64,000 bases of DNA from Clostridiales bacterium Firm_04 (GCA_001603005.1 LVAJ01000014.1:1-64000); one strand, 5' to 3'. Positions 17,521-26,077 are shown, counted from the stretch's first letter. Notes: generated from the letters alone by a model not told the origin. Numbers and translations are program-made.

Positions 17521-17596
17521 TGGTTGGGGTGGAAGGATTTGAACCCTCGAAATAACGGAGTCAGAGTCCGCTGCCTTACCGCTTGGCGACACCCCA
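17521..17596 (-). tRNA. tRNA-Gln (CTG)
   Basis: Minus-strand cloverleaf. Acceptor TGGGGTG pairs with CACCCCA and CCA is encoded. The D arm contains AAGCGG, the anticodon loop CTCTGAC places CTG at 34-36, and the T arm has GGTTCAAATCC. It reads codon CAG. Confidence 0.93.
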
Positions 17597-17637
17597 GTGT
17601 TTTGATTTGTTGTCGTCCTCTCGCTGACGACTTGTAT

Positions 17638-17666
17638 ATTATAGCACAAAAGAAGCGATTTGTAAA
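17638..17666 (-). promoter_or_regulatory. tRNA-Gln promoter
   Basis: On the minus strand, TTTACA (17661-17666) and TATAAT (17638-17643) with a 17-base spacer. Confidence 0.8.
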
Positions 17667-17714
17667 GCCCTTTTTTCGATTTTTCTGAAATTTTTTGCTT
17701 TTCACAAAAAACGC

Positions 17715-17743
17715 TTGCTTTTTTCGTATAAATTTGCTATAAT
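17715..17743 (+). promoter_or_regulatory. promoter of the lipid-kinase gene
   Basis: TTGCTT (17715-17720) and TATAAT (17738-17743) with a 17-base spacer; divergent from the tRNA-Gln promoter. The leader of about 130 bases shows no clear structure. Confidence 0.7.
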
Positions 17744-17877
17744 GTCATTATGGAAGCGAATGCGAATCGCTTCCGGATGCAAGGATGTCTCTGAAGGCAG
17801 ATGTTCCGGCTCAGCGTGGAGCCGCCGCACCTGCCCCCAGCATCCAGAAGATCGGCATAAAGGAAATGAGAGAGACA

Positions 17878-18840
17878 ATGAAGAAACTTTATTTTATTAC
17901 AAATCTTCGTTCCGGAAAAAATGCCATGCGCGGGAAGCTTGCTTCTGTCATTGATATCTTCACGGCAGCAGGCTATGAGGTGACGGTTCGCACGACGCAG
18001 CAGCGGCGTGATGCAACCGCAGCGGCGGAATATGCCTGTCTGGTCGGCGGATACGATCTGATCGTTTGCTCCGGCGGCGACGGCACACTGAACGAGGTCG
18101 TGCAGGGACTGATGCACAGCCAGAAACCGCTCCCGCTTGGCTATATCCCATGCGGCTCGACCAATGATTTCGGCAGATCCCTCAAAATCTCAACGGATAT
18201 TGAGGAGGCTGCACGGCAGATCGTGAACGGGCACCCGTTCCGCTGCGACATCGGAAAATTCAATTCGAGCAACTTCCTTTATGTTGCCGCCTTCGGCGCA
18301 TTCACGGAGTCGGTCTATGAGACGCCGCAGAATGTCAAGAATGTTATCGGGCATATGGCATATCTGCTGCACGGACTGACGCTGATCCCGTCCATTCATC
18401 CGCTTCACATGAAGGTCGAATATGACGGAAAGGTCGCGGAGGACGATTACCTGTTCGGCATGGTCAGCAATACCGCATCTGTCGGCGGTATGCTCAAGCT
18501 CAACAATTTCCGTCTGGATGACGGCATGTTTGAGGTCATGCTGATCCGCAAACCGCCGAATGTCATTCAGCTGAACAAGATCATCACGCAGCTGATGGAC
18601 ATTAACATGGACATTGACGAGGAATACGTTTCCTATTTCCGCGCGAGCCGGCTGCGGTTCATCTCCAATGAGGAGATCCCGTGGACGCTCGACGGCGAAT
18701 ACGGCGGCGCTTCCTGTGATACGGAGATCGGGATCTGCAACCGCGCCGTCACATTCTGGGTGAGTGACGACGCACCGTATAACGATGATGAGATCAGAAG
18801 GCTCTTTACACTGGAGCAGGAGGAGGCACCTCACTTTTGA
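17878..18840 (+). CDS. diacylglycerol/lipid kinase, DgkB-YegS family
   Basis: A 320-residue soluble lipid kinase of the DAGK catalytic family. The nucleotide site is CSGGDGTLNEVVQGL (near residues 64-78), followed by YIPCGSTNDFGRSL (near 93-106). Downstream GAFTESVYETP and LDGEY-type C-terminal motifs (WTLDGEYGGA, near 280) fit DgkB/YtlR relatives. The likely role is phosphorylation of diacylglycerol or another membrane lipid during phospholipid or teichoic-acid turnover. The start is the ATG at 17878; another ATG at 17866 lies too close to the ribosome site. It is immediately upstream of the NYN-domain gene. Confidence 0.9.
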   Translation: MKKLYFITNLRSGKNAMRGKLASVIDIFTAAGYEVTVRTTQQRRDATAAAEYACLVGGYDLIVCSGGDGTLNEVVQGLMHSQKPLPLGYIPCGSTNDFGRSLKISTDIEEAARQIVNGHPFRCDIGKFNSSNFLYVAAFGAFTESVYETPQNVKNVIGHMAYLLHGLTLIPSIHPLHMKVEYDGKVAEDDYLFGMVSNTASVGGMLKLNNFRLDDGMFEVMLIRKPPNVIQLNKIITQLMDINMDIDEEYVSYFRASRLRFISNEEIPWTLDGEYGGASCDTEIGICNRAVTFWVSDDAPYNDDEIRRLFTLEQEEAPHF

Positions 18841-18883
18841 AAAGGAGGAATGTGCACTGCGCCGCAGTGTGCATAACACTATG
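18841..18883 (+). promoter_or_regulatory. ribosome site and start codon separated by a hairpin
   Basis: AAAGGAGG (18841-18848) is 32 bases before the NYN start at 18881. Between them, 18850-18860 pairs with 18864-18874 (11 bp, two G-U pairs, loop GCC). Folding would leave one base and six bases, about seven in all, between the ribosome site and ATG. An in-frame CTG at 18857 is the alternative start. Confidence 0.6.
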
Positions 18884-19672
18884 CGACTCTTTCTAATTGA
18901 TTACGAAAATGTCAACTCGGCAGGTCTGCACGGGATCGGGCAGGCGGAGCAGGATGACCGGTTCATCCTGTTTTACAGCCGGGAGGCGAACACGCTCTCC
19001 TTCGAGATCATGGATGAGATGCTCGCGGCAAACATCATGCCGGAGCGTGTGTGTCTGGAGCACAGCGGAAAAAATGCGCTGGACTTTCAGCTTGTGACAT
19101 TTCTCGGCTATCTGATCGCAAAGGAAAAGGCGGACAGCTATTATATCATCAGCCGCGATACCGGCTTCCAGTCCGCCGTCCTGTTCTGTCAGTCTTATCT
19201 CGGCATCAAGGTACATCTCAAGCCGTCGATCAAGACTGCGATCGGATATAAGCCGAAAAAGGACAAGAAAAAAGATGTGCCGCAGGAACCTGCGGTCACC
19301 GTGAAGAAGCCGGCAAAGGCGCAGCCTGTGCTGAAAAAGGCAAAGAAGGCGGAAGTCAAGCCGGAGAAGAAAAAGGGCAAAGCTGCATCGGTCAGCCTGC
19401 GGAAAAAGGCGACGGTCATTCAGGTGCAGCCTGTCAGCGGTCCGGTTTATGCGGAACCGCATGAGGAATCGGTGCCGATTGATCTGGAGACTGTTCTCAC
19501 GCTTGTGCAGCCTGCGGTCAATGTCGATACCGCAACCGAGATCCTGCACTGCCTGCAGGCAAGCCACAGCAAGACAGAGTTTCATAATGCACTTCAGCAG
19601 CATTTTGACAATGACAATGTCAAGCAGTATTATCACTGCATGAAGCCCTGCTTCATCACCTTTGTGGAATAA
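18881..19672 (+). CDS. NYN/PIN-like nuclease-domain protein
   Basis: A 263-residue protein. The N-terminal 125 residues form a NYN-type PIN-like domain: MRLFLIDYENVN carries the first acidic residue, NALDFQLVTFLGYLI supplies the next acidic site, and YYIISRDTGF the third, a pattern expected for metal-dependent RNA cleavage. A Lys/Ala/Pro-rich linker (about 125-190) joins a C-terminal alpha-helical domain (about 200-263) that I do not recognise. Start at 18881 is supported by the domain beginning immediately, though the ribosome site is far upstream (see separate entry). It is 40 bases after the lipid kinase and followed by a terminator. Confidence 0.82.
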   Translation: MRLFLIDYENVNSAGLHGIGQAEQDDRFILFYSREANTLSFEIMDEMLAANIMPERVCLEHSGKNALDFQLVTFLGYLIAKEKADSYYIISRDTGFQSAVLFCQSYLGIKVHLKPSIKTAIGYKPKKDKKKDVPQEPAVTVKKPAKAQPVLKKAKKAEVKPEKKKGKAASVSLRKKATVIQVQPVSGPVYAEPHEESVPIDLETVLTLVQPAVNVDTATEILHCLQASHSKTEFHNALQQHFDNDNVKQYYHCMKPCFITFVE

Positions 19673-19680
19673 ACAGAAAA

Positions 19681-19715
19681 CGGAGCCGTGTCAGTCCGCA
19701 CGGCTCTGTTTTTTT
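19681..19715 (+). terminator. terminator after the NYN gene
   Basis: GAGCCGTG (19683-19690) pairs with CACGGCTC (19699-19706) and a run of T follows. Confidence 0.85.
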
Positions 19716-19749
19716 CATGATTTCTTAATGAATGGGCAGCCGAAAACGA

Positions 19750-19778
19750 TTGAATCTGCGGAAAAATTATGCTATAAT
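19750..19778 (+). promoter_or_regulatory. promoter of the CotH-like gene
   Basis: TTGAAT (19750-19755) and TATAAT (19773-19778) with a 17-base spacer. The predicted start of transcription near 19785 lies just before the structured leader. Confidence 0.75.
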
Positions 19779-19788
19779 GGAATTGGTT

Positions 19789-19902
19789 CCGGACAGCGCG
19801 GATCCACGATTGTCGGCTGCTTTTGACACCCTCTCAAAGCAGAATGCTCCAAAACGGGTACGGAGTACCGGCAGCAGCACACATGGATCTGCGGTGTTCC
19901 GG
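19789..19902 (+). ncRNA. structured leader RNA, possible riboswitch
   Basis: The 5' leader folds by eye as a three-way junction. P1 pairs 19789-19806 with 19884-19902 (about 16-17 bp, one G-G mismatch and one bulged T). P2 pairs CTGC-TTT-G (19817-19825) with CAAAGCAG (19835-19842). P3 pairs GGTAC (19857-19861) with GTACC (19865-19869) around GGA. It ends just before the ribosome site AAAAAAGGAGGGTG. I do not recognise a known riboswitch core, and there is no terminator, so any control would act on translation or RNA stability. Confidence 0.5.
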
Positions 19903-19928
19903 CTGATTGTAAAAAAGGAGGGTGATTT

Positions 19929-22235
19929 ATGACACATATAAAACTTCGATCCGGCATCATATTATGCAGCGCATTGCTTGCAGGCACGATGCTGTCAGGC
20001 ACAGCAGTTGCGGCGGAGACACCGGATGCGGCATCCGTGCGCGCATTGCAAAGCTATCTGCTGAAAGAGACCGCGCCGCCGGACAGTGCGGATGCAGACG
20101 GGAACGGGATCCTGAATGCATCTGACCTGACGCTGCTCAAACGGCAGATCCTTTCGGGGAGCCGTCCGCATTCCGGCGATGCTTCCGCCCTGCGGATCAA
20201 TGAGATCTGCGCGTCCAACAAGCAGTCGTTCCGCGCACCGGACGGCAGCTCGCCGGACTGGATCGAGCTGTATAACAGCAGCAGCGAACCGGTCTCACTG
20301 GGCGGCATCGGGCTTTCGGACAGCAAAAAGAACCGTTACAGCTTTGTATTTCCGGCGGGGACTGTCCTTGCGGGAAAGGCGTATCTGCTCATTCCGTGCG
20401 GCGGTGAGCTGCATGATTCAGAGCCGTACTGTGCGCCGTTCAAGCTCAGCGCATCGGGCGAAACGATCTATCTGACAGCGCCGGCTGCGGCGGACGGCTC
20501 CGACGGCGAAACGCTCGATCAGGTCAAATATCCGGTGCTGGAGACCGACGAGACCTACGGCAGAGAAACGGACGGCGGGGCAGTCTGGCGGCTGCTCGCA
20601 CCGACTGCCGGAACGCCGAATACCGATACCGCGCAGGTGCGGCTCTCTGCGCCGGAATTTTCGCAGAAAGCCGGCTTTTACGAGGATGCATTTCAGCTGA
20701 CGCTGACTGCGGATGACGGCTGCACGATCCTGTACACGACTGACGGCTCGGATCCGCAGACATCCGAAACAGCACAGGTGTATTCCGGCAGCATCCGGAT
20801 TCAGGACAGAACCGGCGAAAGAGCATCGCTCAGCCGTGCTGCTTTATCAGAAGATATCATGCATTATTACGATGATTATGATGCGTCAGACAGCATGGAT
20901 CAGGCAACGGTCGTGCGCGCCGTCTGCAAAGGTGCGGACGGTACATTCAGCCGGACAGTCACGAACAGCTATTTTATCAGCAGAACGGCGACCTTCTATC
21001 AGGATATGAAGGTCATTTCGATCTCGACGGACCGGGACAATCTGCTGGATCCGGAGCATGGAATCTTCATGCAGGCGAACTGTATGGAGAAAGGCAGGGA
21101 GTGGGAGAGACCGGTCAATATGCAGGTGTTTTCCGGTCAGAAGCCGGTGTATTCCGCAGATCTCGGCATGCGGGTTTCCGGCAATTACTCGCGGATCTAT
21201 CCGCAGAAAAGCATGACCTTCTATGCGCGGAGCGAATACGGCCCGACGAAAATGCATTACGACTTTTTCGACGGTGCAGCAAAGGACTGCGGCGGCGGGG
21301 AGATCGGGGAATTTGATGCGGTCACGCTGCGCAACGGCGGCAGCGGCTTTGACGAGCTCCGGTTCCGCGACGACATCAATGCAGAGCTTGCGACCGGACT
21401 GGACATCGGCACACAGGCGAAAAATTACTGCGTTGCCTTCATCAACGGCGAGTTCTGGGGCTTGTACACGATTCAGGAGCGGCTGAATGAAGATTACATC
21501 GAATCGCATTATCATGTGGATGATGACAATGTGACGATTCTGAAAAACAATGAGGGCAGCGGCTCTGACGCGGCACTGGACGAGTTCTACGAGCTCTATA
21601 AATGGGCGCTCACTGCCGATCTGAAGGATCCGGAAAATTATGCGCGGATCTGCGAAGCGATGGATGTGCAGAGCTTCATTGACTATGTTGCGGTGCAGTC
21701 TTATATCTGCAACTGGGATTCTCTGCAGGCAAATAACAATATTATGCTCTGGCGCGCATCTGAAACGGACAGCGCGAACCCTTATGCAGACGGCAAATGG
21801 CGCTTCATGCTGTTTGATACAGAATGGTCTGCGGGCTTTCTGGACAGCAGCTTTCCGGAAAACGATTATCTCGGCGATCTGATCCGCAACGGCATCGGCT
21901 TCTACGGCATGAGTGAGGAGGACTATGAGGAAGCGGGCTTGTACTACATCATCTATGCTGATCTGTTCCGCAGCCTGATGCGGAACCGCGATTTTGCGGA
22001 GCAGTTCCGCGCATCGCATGAAAAGGTTGCGAACGAGTATTTTGCGTGGGAGCGCGTCAAACCGCTGATTGATGCGTATAATGCGCGGATCAGCGATGCT
22101 TTCATCCTGACTGCGAAGCGATTTGTCTTTGATGACATGCGTGAGAGAGCTTTGCCGAGTTACCGCGCGTTTTTTGAACAGCGCGGGGAATATGCGCTGC
22201 GCTACTGCGATGAAGTGATCGATTTGTACTTTTGA
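19929..22235 (+). CDS. secreted CotH-kinase-like protein with dockerin-like and lamin-tail domains
   Basis: A 768-residue extracellular protein. Signal peptide 1-32 (cleavage after AVAA). Then a half-dockerin (about 35-78) with one calcium loop, DADGNGILNASD; a lamin-tail-like domain (about 88-200) with INEICASN and DWIELYN; a chitobiase C-terminal-like domain (about 240-340) with ILYTTDGSDPQ; and a CotH-type protein kinase fold (about 355-750) with LRNGGSGFDELRFRD, NGEFWGLYTIQERL and FMLFDTEWS. CotH in Bacillus phosphorylates spore-coat proteins; homologues in ruminococci are common on cell-surface or cellulosome proteins and their targets are not known. A structured leader and its own promoter precede it. 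Confidence 0.88.
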   Translation: MTHIKLRSGIILCSALLAGTMLSGTAVAAETPDAASVRALQSYLLKETAPPDSADADGNGILNASDLTLLKRQILSGSRPHSGDASALRINEICASNKQSFRAPDGSSPDWIELYNSSSEPVSLGGIGLSDSKKNRYSFVFPAGTVLAGKAYLLIPCGGELHDSEPYCAPFKLSASGETIYLTAPAAADGSDGETLDQVKYPVLETDETYGRETDGGAVWRLLAPTAGTPNTDTAQVRLSAPEFSQKAGFYEDAFQLTLTADDGCTILYTTDGSDPQTSETAQVYSGSIRIQDRTGERASLSRAALSEDIMHYYDDYDASDSMDQATVVRAVCKGADGTFSRTVTNSYFISRTATFYQDMKVISISTDRDNLLDPEHGIFMQANCMEKGREWERPVNMQVFSGQKPVYSADLGMRVSGNYSRIYPQKSMTFYARSEYGPTKMHYDFFDGAAKDCGGGEIGEFDAVTLRNGGSGFDELRFRDDINAELATGLDIGTQAKNYCVAFINGEFWGLYTIQERLNEDYIESHYHVDDDNVTILKNNEGSGSDAALDEFYELYKWALTADLKDPENYARICEAMDVQSFIDYVAVQSYICNWDSLQANNNIMLWRASETDSANPYADGKWRFMLFDTEWSAGFLDSSFPENDYLGDLIRNGIGFYGMSEEDYEEAGLYYIIYADLFRSLMRNRDFAEQFRASHEKVANEYFAWERVKPLIDAYNARISDAFILTAKRFVFDDMRERALPSYRAFFEQRGEYALRYCDEVIDLYF

Positions 22236-22246
22236 ATCCAGAATGA

Positions 22247-22286
22247 CCTGTCCGGCTGCGGAAACAGTCGGGCAGGTTTTCTTTTT
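22247..22286 (+). terminator. terminator after the CotH-like gene
   Basis: A 12-bp stem with G-U pairs (22247-22258 with 22265-22276) followed by TTTTCTTTTT. Confidence 0.8.
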
Positions 22287-22295
22287 GCATAGGAA

Positions 22296-22324
22296 TTGAC
22301 AATTGTCCGCCGGTATGCTATAAT
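22296..22324 (+). promoter_or_regulatory. promoter of the COG2509-like gene
   Basis: TTGACA (22296-22301) and TATAAT (22319-22324) with a 17-base spacer. Confidence 0.85.
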
Positions 22325-22381
22325 GAAATCAGTTCGTTTGCGGAACGAGCATATCGTGAACGAATCCAAAGGAAATGAGGC

Positions 22382-23800
22382 ATGAAAATGAGTCAGATGA
22401 AACAAAATCAGGCTGAGGATTACGATGTGCTGATCGTCGGCGCAGGACCGGGCGGCATCTTTACGGCATATGAATTGTGTCAGGCGAACCGCGGGCTGAA
22501 AATCGCTGTGTTTGAATGCGGCAATCCGCTCAGCGCGCGCAAATGTCCGATCGACGGCAAAAAGGTCAAGAGCTGCATCGGCTGCAAGACCTGCGCGATC
22601 ATGAACGGATTCGGCGGCGCAGGCGCGTTTTCCGACGGCAAATACAATATCACGAATCAGTTCGGCGGCACGCTGTATGAGTACATCGGCAAGCAGGAAG
22701 CGCTCTCGCTGATGCGCTATGTCGATGAGATCAATCTCTCGCACGGCGGCGCGGGGACAAAGCTCTATTCAACCGCGAATACCGCGATCAAGAAAAAATG
22801 CTTTGAGAATGATCTGCATCTGCTGGACGCGCAGGTGCGGCATCTCGGAACGGATAAAAACTACATTGTGCTCCAGAATCTCTATGAGGAATTGCAGGAC
22901 AAAGTGGACTTTTTCTTCCGCATGGAGATCGACGCCGTGGAGCGGACAGACGACGGCGGCTATGCCGTCACGGCAGGGGAGCAGCGCTTTACCGGAAGAC
23001 GCTGCGTGATCTCCGTCGGCAGAAGCGGTAGCAAGTGGATGGAAGGCATTTGTGCGGCGCTGGATATCCCGACGCGCTCGAACCGTGTGGATATCGGCGT
23101 GCGTGTGGAACTGCCGGCAGCGGTATTCTCGCATCTGACCGATGAGCTCTACGAGAGCAAGATCGTCTACCGCACAAAGCAGTTCGAGGATCTGGTGCGG
23201 ACATTCTGCATGAATCCGCGCGGCGTGGTCGTCAACGAGAACACGAACGGCATTGTGACGGTCAACGGTCACAGCTACGAGGATCCCGCGCTGCATACGG
23301 AGAACACGAATTTCGCGCTGCTGGTCAGCAAGCATTTTTCCGAGCCGTTCCGCGACAGCAACGGCTACGGCGAGAGCATCGCGCGGCTGTCGAATATGCT
23401 CGGGGGCGGCGTCATGGTGCAGCGCTTCGGCGACCTGATCCGCGGACGGCGCAGCAATGCACAGCGCATCGCGGAAAGCTTTGTCGTGCCGACTTTGGCG
23501 GCGCAGCCCGGCGACCTCAGCCTCGTGATCCCGAAGCGGATCCTCGACGGCATCATTGAAATGATCTATGCGCTGGACAAGATCGCGCCCGGAACGGCAA
23601 ATGACGATACGCTGCTCTACGGCGTCGAGGTCAAGTTCTACAACATGGAGGTCGAGATCGACCATGATCTCCAGACAAAATACAAAGGGCTGTATGTGAT
23701 CGGAGACTGCTCCGGTGTCACACATTCGCTGTCCCATGCATCCGCATCCGGCGTGTATGTCGCAAGGCACATGCTCGGACTGACGGAGCAGAACGGTTGA
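22382..23800 (+). CDS. FAD-dependent dehydrogenase, COG2509-like
   Basis: A 472-residue flavoprotein. The FAD-binding motif is VLIVGAGPGGIFTAYEL near residues 17-33. A Cys-rich segment follows, KCPIDGKKVKSCIGCKTC (about 57-74), typical of this family, then NGFGGAGAFSDGKYN. The C-terminal FAD contact is GLYVIGDCSGVTHSLSHASASG near 440-461. No reaction has been settled for the family; a redox role on an unknown substrate is likely. The start at 22382 follows AAAGGA with an 8-base gap; 22388 is a possible alternative. Confidence 0.87.
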   Translation: MKMSQMKQNQAEDYDVLIVGAGPGGIFTAYELCQANRGLKIAVFECGNPLSARKCPIDGKKVKSCIGCKTCAIMNGFGGAGAFSDGKYNITNQFGGTLYEYIGKQEALSLMRYVDEINLSHGGAGTKLYSTANTAIKKKCFENDLHLLDAQVRHLGTDKNYIVLQNLYEELQDKVDFFFRMEIDAVERTDDGGYAVTAGEQRFTGRRCVISVGRSGSKWMEGICAALDIPTRSNRVDIGVRVELPAAVFSHLTDELYESKIVYRTKQFEDLVRTFCMNPRGVVVNENTNGIVTVNGHSYEDPALHTENTNFALLVSKHFSEPFRDSNGYGESIARLSNMLGGGVMVQRFGDLIRGRRSNAQRIAESFVVPTLAAQPGDLSLVIPKRILDGIIEMIYALDKIAPGTANDDTLLYGVEVKFYNMEVEIDHDLQTKYKGLYVIGDCSGVTHSLSHASASGVYVARHMLGLTEQNG

Positions 23801-23828
23801 CGCAGAAGTACAAAGGGAGGTATACAAT

Positions 23829-24299
23829 ATGAAAAAGATCGGTATGCAAATGGGGATCCTGATGGGCGTATCTTTGAGCCTGTGCCTGTCCCTGTTCGGG
23901 ACGCTGCATTCCGGACACTTCACGCTGCCGGGATTTCTGGTGAGCTTTCTCATTAGCACGGTCATCAGTTTGGTGATCGGCTTTCTGGTGCCGATGCCGA
24001 AGCTGGAGGCTGCGGTCTGCGGAAAATGCGGTGTGGAGCAGCGCTCGCTTGGGGGCAATCTGCTGACGGCACTGCTCTCCGATCTGATCTACACGCCGCT
24101 GATCTCGCTTGCAATGAGCGTGCTGGCATACCGTCAGACGGTGCAGCACGGCGGTTCGATCTCGTTCGGCGGGGTATTTCTGGTCACACTGCTGACCTCG
24201 CTGCTGATCGGCTATGTGCTGATCTTCCTGCTGAAGCCGCTGTTCCTGAAAATGCTGCTGAAGAAAAACGGGATTGATCCCGGACAGAAACCGGAATAA
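23829..24299 (+). CDS. four-helix membrane protein, unrecognised
   Basis: A 156-residue protein with about four hydrophobic helices (5-25, 33-55, 80-103, 115-138). A CGKCG pair lies in the loop after helix two. I do not recognise a family. The start follows GGGAGG, 28 bases after the flavoprotein gene, so the two are probably one operon, ended by the terminator at 24305. Confidence 0.65.
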   Translation: MKKIGMQMGILMGVSLSLCLSLFGTLHSGHFTLPGFLVSFLISTVISLVIGFLVPMPKLEAAVCGKCGVEQRSLGGNLLTALLSDLIYTPLISLAMSVLAYRQTVQHGGSISFGGVFLVTLLTSLLIGYVLIFLLKPLFLKMLLKKNGIDPGQKPE

Positions 24300-24304
24300 C
24301 AGAA

Positions 24305-24340
24305 AGCCGCTCCGAATACGCGATTCGGGGCGGCTGTTTT
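24305..24340. terminator. bidirectional terminator between convergent genes
   Basis: A 13-bp stem with one G-U pair (24305-24317 with 24323-24335), followed by TTTT on the plus strand and by CTTTCT on the minus strand. It separates the membrane-protein gene from the AGCS symporter. Confidence 0.85.
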
Positions 24341-24343
24341 GCT

Positions 24344-25864
24344 TTATTGCATTTCCAGATTGCTTGTGCGGATATCCTGCTTGAACTCCTCGTTCATATC
24401 GGGATAGGCGGAGAGCATCGGTTCGATGTCCGCGCCCTTTTTGCGGTCAAAATAGTTTTTCGTGATCTTTGCGACCAGTCCGCTCAGCGCGACGAGACAG
24501 ATCAGGTTCGGGACTGCCATGAGTCCGTTGAACGTGTCGTCGATCGCCCAGATCAGCTCGCTGTGAATGACGGCGGATGCCGCGATCAGAATGACGTAAA
24601 CGACCTTGAAGATGCGGACGGGGAGCACGCGCTTTTCTTCCGGCAGCTTCCGGAAGCAGAACTCGACTGCCTTTTCGCCGTAGTACGACCATGCGATGAT
24701 CGTAGTGAACGCGAACAGCGGCAGGATGACAGAGAAGACAGCCGTGCCGAATCCGCCGAAATTGGTCGAGAACAGGGACATAGACATTGCGGTATCTTCC
24801 ATATCCGCGGAGAGCTTGTCGGCGTCAAATGTGGTCAGGAATGTCAGTGAGGTCAGCGTGCAGATGATGAACGTATCGAAGAAAACCTCGAACACGCCCC
24901 AGAGCCCCTGCTTGACCGGCTCGCGTGTTTCGGAAGCCGAGTGCGCAATGACGGACGAGCCGAGACCGGCTTCATTCGAGAAGACGCCGCGTGCCATACC
25001 CTTTTTGATGACCGTTGCGAAGGAATAGCCGAGGACGCCGCCGCCCGCTGCCCTGAAATTGAATGCCTTGCTGAAAATCAGCGCGAATGCATGCGGGATC
25101 GCGGTGAAATGCTTGCCGAGCGTGATGAGCGACATGATGATGAACAGCAGCGACATGAACGGCACGAGCATGGACGCGACCTTGCCGATGCGCTGGATTC
25201 CGCCGATGATGATGAGTGCGGTGATCGCCGCGACGATGATGCCGATGACAAGGCGCATAGACGAGGTATCGCTGACCGATGTGAATTTCGCGATTGCCTC
25301 GCTCAGTGTGCCGGAGATCTTATTGGTCTGCACGCCGCTCATGCCGATCGCCGCGAATATGCAGAACACCGCCGCGCACATACCGAGCCATTTCTGCTTC
25401 ATGCCGTTTGCGATGTAGTAGAATGAGCCGCCGGAGAGATTGCCGTGCGCATCCTTTTTCCGGAAGTAGAGACCGAGCACGTTTTCGGAATAGTTTGTTA
25501 CCATGCCGAAGAATGCGGAGATCCACATCCAGAATACCGCGCCCGGCCCGCCGGTCAGGATCGCCGAGACAACGCCGATGATGTTGCCCGTGCCGACCGT
25601 GCCGGAGATCGCCGTCGAGAATGCCTCGAACTGCGAGACAGAGCGGACGCGGGAATCGGTTTTCTTCGATTTTCCGAGGCTTTTCAGCGCGGGGATGATC
25701 GTGCTGTTCAGCGATTCGCGGAAGTGCGTGACCTGTAAAAATCCGGTGCGCACCGAGAGCAGGATGCCCGTGCCGAGGATCAGGATGATAACCGGCCAGC
25801 CCCAGACGATCCCGTTCAGGAAATCGTTGATGCGTTCGATCTGATCGAGTATTGGTTGCAGCAT
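24344..25864 (-). CDS. sodium:alanine symporter, AGCS family
   Basis: A 506-residue transporter that probably brings in alanine or glycine with Na+ or H+. Around eleven hydrophobic helices are visible. Family motifs include FSTAISGTVGTGNIIGVVSA (near residue 83), the GGPGAVFWMW motif, NYSENVLGLYFR, and GVFSNEAGLGSSVIAHS (near 305). The upstream in-frame extension is not translated in my view: ATG 25864 has GAGGAG upstream and starts the family homology (MLQPILDQIERINDFLNG). The promoter is at 25952-25980. A short leader frame, starting MKPDIRC, overlaps a weak hairpin plus T run. Confidence 0.93.
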   Translation of the reverse strand: MLQPILDQIERINDFLNGIVWGWPVIILILGTGILLSVRTGFLQVTHFRESLNSTIIPALKSLGKSKKTDSRVRSVSQFEAFSTAISGTVGTGNIIGVVSAILTGGPGAVFWMWISAFFGMVTNYSENVLGLYFRKKDAHGNLSGGSFYYIANGMKQKWLGMCAAVFCIFAAIGMSGVQTNKISGTLSEAIAKFTSVSDTSSMRLVIGIIVAAITALIIIGGIQRIGKVASMLVPFMSLLFIIMSLITLGKHFTAIPHAFALIFSKAFNFRAAGGGVLGYSFATVIKKGMARGVFSNEAGLGSSVIAHSASETREPVKQGLWGVFEVFFDTFIICTLTSLTFLTTFDADKLSADMEDTAMSMSLFSTNFGGFGTAVFSVILPLFAFTTIIAWSYYGEKAVEFCFRKLPEEKRVLPVRIFKVVYVILIAASAVIHSELIWAIDDTFNGLMAVPNLICLVALSGLVAKITKNYFDRKKGADIEPMLSAYPDMNEEFKQDIRTSNLEMQ

Positions 25865-25951
25865 AATGCAGCAGCTCCTCTTTCTGGAAGATTTCCGCGC
25901 AGGCATAAAAAAAGCCGGCAGCGGATGTCGGGTTTCATTGTTTCGCATACT

Positions 25952-25980
25952 ATTATAACAGATATTGCGCGAAATTGCAA
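25952..25980 (-). promoter_or_regulatory. AGCS symporter promoter
   Basis: Minus-strand TTGCAA (25975-25980) and TATAAT (25952-25957) with a 17-base spacer. Between this promoter and the gene, a weak hairpin near 25909-25930 is followed by seven T on the minus strand, which could act as an attenuator. Confidence 0.75.
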
Positions 25981-26059
25981 GCGGTTCCGCAAAAAAGTCC
26001 TTTGATCTGCCGGTTCCGCGGCAAAGCTGACGCTTCGGGGCAGCTGCTCTTTTGTGATT

Positions 26060-26077
26060 TTGTGCAGGATGCATAAA
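26060..26077 (+). repeat. 18-bp dispersed repeat, copy 2
   Basis: Exact match to 4092-4109 (TTGTGCAGGATGCATAAA), here in the divergent region between the AGCS symporter and xpt. Confidence 0.55.

Noticed and set aside
19785-19928. Cyclic di-GMP-I (GEMM) riboswitch before the CotH-like gene
   Set aside because: The three-way layout is suggestive, but the conserved core of that riboswitch is not present.
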